Assembly: GCA_937876225.1 (NCBI GenBank)
Contig: CALFIC010000175.1
Span: forward strand, 1-44,116
DNA from: an uncultured Chloroflexota bacterium
Lineage (GTDB): Bacteria > Chloroflexota > Chloroflexia > Chloroflexales > Roseiflexaceae
Length of the DNA: 44,116 nt
Direction of reading: 5' to 3'
Part shown: in pieces, positions 41,552 through 44,116 of the stretch
Numbering within the stretch: position 1 is the first letter of the stretch
Layout: every line of letters starts with the position of its first letter
Notes under the pieces: model-generated
Database searches by the model: none
What the model was told of the DNA's origin: nothing
Seen by the model: only the letters and a program-made list of their open reading frames with translations
Translations under genes and position numbers: made by a program

Positions 41552-42796
41552 ATGCAAAACTTTTTTACCCGTGAACGAATTATTAGCCTCATCGGCATTA
41601 TCACTGCACTAGCGTTGTTGTGGCTGGTGCATCAATCCGTGCCCAATGGGGCGATTTCGACCTTGCGCATCCCCTATGCCAACGGCAAACCGCAAGACGC
41701 GCCCCTCATCGACATCCCACTGCCCACCGCCCTGACAATCTACGTATTGGCGGGCATATTGGTGGGGGTGGCGATTGGCTTGATGTGGGGCAAGCGTGCC
41801 GATTTAGCACCTGCCTACATGGGTGGGGTGATTGCGGTGGTGATTATCAGTATTTTGCTCACCGCCATCGTCAACAACCGTACCGACATCGTCGACATGT
41901 TAGGTCGAATGGTGCGGCTCGCCACTCCCATCACACTCGGGGCGCTGGCAGGGATATTGTGTGAGCGCTCAGGGGTCGTCAATATCGCCATCGAAGGCAC
42001 GATGCTCTTTTCGGCCTGTATTGGCTTTATCGTGTCGCTGGCCTTTGGCAATTCGTGGATCGGGCTGATTGCCGCGATTCTGGCTGGCAGTGCGATTGTC
42101 ATGATCCATGCCGTATTGTCGCTCTACTACAAAACTGACCAAATCATTAGTGGTACCGTTATCAATATCTTGGCGGTCGGTGTCACCGGCTACTTGCGCA
42201 CCAGCATGATTTTACCGATGGAGGCAGGGGGCAATCATGGCGCTGCCTTACCCCAATTCGACATCCCGCTGCTTAGTAGTATTCCCGTACTAGGCCCGAT
42301 GTTTTTCCAACATCGCCCCATCACCTACTTAATGCTGATCATGGTACCCCTCGTCAGCCTGATGCTATTCCGCACGCCGTGGGGTTTGCGTACCCGCGCC
42401 ATCGGCGAGCACCCGCGCGCGGCCGACACCATGGGTATCAACGTCAATCGTATGCGCTATTTCAATGTCTGGATTTCGGGGATGATTGCCGGGTTGGCCG
42501 GCGCCTGGTTTTCACTCGAGGCCAGCTATAATTTCGACGACGTGATGACCAACGGGCGCGGATTTATCGCCTTGGCCGCCATGATTTTTGGCAATTGGAC
42601 GCCATTTGGGGCGCTCAGTGGCGCATTGCTCTTTAGCGCCGCCGATGCCCTGCAAATCAAAATCCAAGGCTTCGACTTTGCCTTACCGTCCCAATTCGTG
42701 CAAATGTTGCCCTACGTGATTACCGTGGTGGTACTCGCCGGCGTCATCGGCCGGGCCCGGCCACCAGCGGCCGTCGGCAAAACATACGAACCGTAG
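41552..42796 (+). CDS. ABC transporter permease, nucleoside/sugar type (second)
   Basis: A 414-residue permease with about ten hydrophobic segments. The conserved core TPITLGALAGILCERSGVVNIAIEGTML (about residue 129) and a coupling loop TRAIGEHPRAADTMGINVNRMRYF (about residue 283) match NupQ/YufQ-type partners. It has an N-terminal extra segment (residues 1-80) with two helices and a polar loop. The transporter gene set has no substrate-binding lipoprotein (BmpA type) in this window. A 19-bp palindrome follows the stop. Confidence 0.92.
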   Translation: MQNFFTRERIISLIGIITALALLWLVHQSVPNGAISTLRIPYANGKPQDAPLIDIPLPTALTIYVLAGILVGVAIGLMWGKRADLAPAYMGGVIAVVIISILLTAIVNNRTDIVDMLGRMVRLATPITLGALAGILCERSGVVNIAIEGTMLFSACIGFIVSLAFGNSWIGLIAAILAGSAIVMIHAVLSLYYKTDQIISGTVINILAVGVTGYLRTSMILPMEAGGNHGAALPQFDIPLLSSIPVLGPMFFQHRPITYLMLIMVPLVSLMLFRTPWGLRTRAIGEHPRAADTMGINVNRMRYFNVWISGMIAGLAGAWFSLEASYNFDDVMTNGRGFIALAAMIFGNWTPFGALSGALLFSAADALQIKIQGFDFALPSQFVQMLPYVITVVVLAGVIGRARPPAAVGKTYEP

Positions 42797-42801
42797 GGGA
42801 C

Positions 42802-42841
42802 GTATTGGTAGAGACGCAGCAGGCTGCGTCTCTACCAATAC
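42802..42841. terminator. 19-bp perfect palindrome, probable bidirectional terminator or repeat element
   Basis: Left arm GTATTGGTAGAGACGCAGC (42802-42820) and its exact complement (42823-42841) are separated by AG. It lies between the convergent permease and cNMP/ferredoxin genes. The GTAGAGACGC...GCGTCTCTAC pattern resembles dispersed palindromes I recall from cyanobacteria and other genomes, so it may be a mobile or repeated element reused as a terminator. Confidence 0.75.
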
Positions 42842-42848
42842 ATCCACC

Positions 42849-44116
42849 TCAATACGGGAACAATTCTTCGACCGCCACCAATCGCAACGCCCCTATCGGG
42901 CAGACGCTCACACAGGCCATATCATCGTGCCTCGCACAAAAATCACATTTTGCCGCTTTGTAAAGCGGTATTTGCGGTGTCAACGGAATCAATGGTATCT
43001 GCGCGATTCCCCGTTGCAGTTGGCCACGCCAACTGCGATCACGGGGCTCGAGGGTCATGGCGCCATAGGGACACGCCGGCACGCACTCACCACACCCCGT
43101 ACAATTTTCTTGCACCACCAACGCCGTACCCTGCCACGTAATGGCAGTACTTGGGCAAGCCTCGACGCATTCTGCGCCATGACGACACTGGCGGCAGGCA
43201 TCAACCAACAGCACCTGCTCATGCAACATCCCGGTATGGTGCATGCGTGCCGAGCCATGACGCTGTGTACAAGCCTGCACACACAAACGACAATCGGGCG
43301 GACATCGGTTGACATCGCGCACAAAGACCGTGTCACCGCGGCGAATTCCTTTTTGCAATACACCAGCGAGTTCATCTTGTTGGCGTGCGAGGTAATCACG
43401 CCGCTCCGTCAACAACTGCGTAATCGCCGTCGTTAATTCGGGACGTTGACGCAACAATTCAAAAAAACTCAGACTGGGCAAGGTCATAATCGTACATGGT
43501 GTCACCGCGCGCACATCATCACTGGCCGGGGAATCACTCATCAACGCCAGCGCCCCAAAGAAATCACCTTCTTCGAGATGTCCCATCACCTGATCAACGC
43601 GGGCTATCGCACATTGCCCCAATTCAATCAAATGCAAACCGTTGGGACGATTGCCCGCTCGCACGATGTACTCACCCCGCCGCACATCACGCACAATCAA
43701 CTGCGCAATCAAATCACTCCGTTCTTGGTCACTGAGTTGCGCCAAAAACGGTACCCGTGCCAAAGTTGATTGCACTAATCGTTGGCGATACATGGCACGC
43801 AGTTGCACCATCAATTGTCCCAATTGGGTTTGTTCGCGCCGGAGTACATCGAGTGAGATTTGGAGTAATTGGCACGATGATTGCGCCACCACACTCACCC
43901 CCCCAAAACGATTACCAAACAATGGACCCTCACCAAACATCGTGCCAACGGGCAAACGGCCAAGTGACACATCACGCCCAATCCGGTCATGCAGATTCAC
44001 CATCACCGTACCGTGCAACACGATATAGAGGTAATCATTAGGCATGCGTTCGGTCAAAATCGTTGCTTGATCGGCAAACACGCGCAATACCGCATGCCGC
44101 CCAACCAAGCGCAACT
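42849..44116 (-). CDS. cNMP-binding and 4Fe-4S ferredoxin domain protein (N-terminus outside window)
   Basis: At least 421 residues, open at the window edge, so the start is missing. Two cyclic-nucleotide-binding-like beta barrels come first (about residues 1-95, with LGRLPVGTMFGEGPLFGNR; and about 120-235, with LEEGDFFGALALMSD). Then come four Cys-rich clusters: CPPDCRLCVQAC, CRQCRHGAECVEACP, CTGCGECVPACP and CDFCARHDDMACVSVCP, together giving ligands for up to three or four 4Fe-4S clusters, of the HybA/DmsB type. There is no DNA-binding helix at the visible C-terminus, so it is not a CRP-type activator in the usual form. It probably couples electron transfer to nucleotide sensing; the partner is unknown. 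Confidence 0.82.
   Translation of the reverse strand, partial: LRLVGRHAVLRVFADQATILTERMPNDYLYIVLHGTVMVNLHDRIGRDVSLGRLPVGTMFGEGPLFGNRFGGVSVVAQSSCQLLQISLDVLRREQTQLGQLMVQLRAMYRQRLVQSTLARVPFLAQLSDQERSDLIAQLIVRDVRRGEYIVRAGNRPNGLHLIELGQCAIARVDQVMGHLEEGDFFGALALMSDSPASDDVRAVTPCTIMTLPSLSFFELLRQRPELTTAITQLLTERRDYLARQQDELAGVLQKGIRRGDTVFVRDVNRCPPDCRLCVQACTQRHGSARMHHTGMLHEQVLLVDACRQCRHGAECVEACPSTAITWQGTALVVQENCTGCGECVPACPYGAMTLEPRDRSWRGQLQRGIAQIPLIPLTPQIPLYKAAKCDFCARHDDMACVSVCPIGALRLVAVEELFPY

Overview
The window is about 44 kb of chromosomal DNA with moderately high GC, densely packed with short intergenic gaps, many ATGA start/stop overlaps and mostly clear Shine-Dalgarno sequences. The gene mix suggests a Chloroflexota bacterium, probably of the Chloroflexia/Herpetosiphon type: paired GT4 glycosyltransferases beside a WYINPIV-repeat protein, a PPi-type phosphofructokinase, a UMF1 transporter, AIM24 and CBS proteins, and a cNMP/ferredoxin fusion. 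That assignment is inference, because no rRNA or marker phylogeny is available here. There is no sign of a prophage, IS element, CRISPR array or tRNA gene.

Layout. 1-3140 (+): tandem repeat, repeat-containing hypothetical protein and two GT4 glycosyltransferases. 3155-9359 (-): Gfo/Idh/MocA dehydrogenase and IolE-like isomerase (sugar/inositol catabolism), M20 peptidase, rsmI, a VOC protein and metG; metG has a roughly 170-nt leader ending in an intrinsic terminator. 9632-12230 (+): MFS permease and S41 lipoprotein protease. 12361-16158 (-): GT2 glycosyltransferase, polyprenyl-phosphate sugar transferase and gatA. 16361-24893 (+): ridA, esterase, HEPN-like/CBS protein and small membrane protein; then an ATGA-coupled cascade of AIM24, methyltransferase, methylmalonyl-CoA epimerase, Gfo/Idh and DUF72; then a UvrD-type helicase and a holin-like membrane protein. 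24914-31459 (-): 3-hydroxyacyl-CoA dehydrogenase, enoyl-CoA hydratase, sfsA, UMF1 transporter, a molybdenum hydroxylase large subunit and a small thioredoxin-like lipoprotein. 31584-36067 (+): fumarase/aspartase, phosphofructokinase, def and a Gfo/Idh protein. 36119-38575 (-): STAND-type NTPase with TPR-like repeats. 38916-42796 (+): nucleoside-type ABC transporter. 42849-end (-): cNMP-binding/ferredoxin protein, cut by the window edge.

Main discovery. Between 24914 and 25273 on the minus strand lies a 119-codon gene that ordinary gene callers would miss because it has two in-frame TGA codons. Read through, it is a complete thioredoxin-fold lipoprotein. The two TGAs fall exactly on the two cysteine positions of the thioredoxin CxxC motif: G-TGA-I-P-TGA, with Pro five residues after the second TGA and a cis-Pro later on. 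Just downstream is a perfect 7-bp stem with a GUU loop, at the spacing expected of a bacterial SECIS. The simplest reading is a selenoprotein with a double-selenocysteine UxxU (diselenide) active site. TGA is a normal stop in other genes of the window (echA, AIM24, the sugar transferase), so the code is not globally reassigned.

Secondary points of interest are the metG attenuator, a recurring extended -10 promoter motif (TGG-TAnnnT / TGn-TAnnnT), a HEPN-like RNVIVH motif fused to CBS domains, and palindromes sharing a CGCAGCAGGCTGCG core at two convergent gene junctions.
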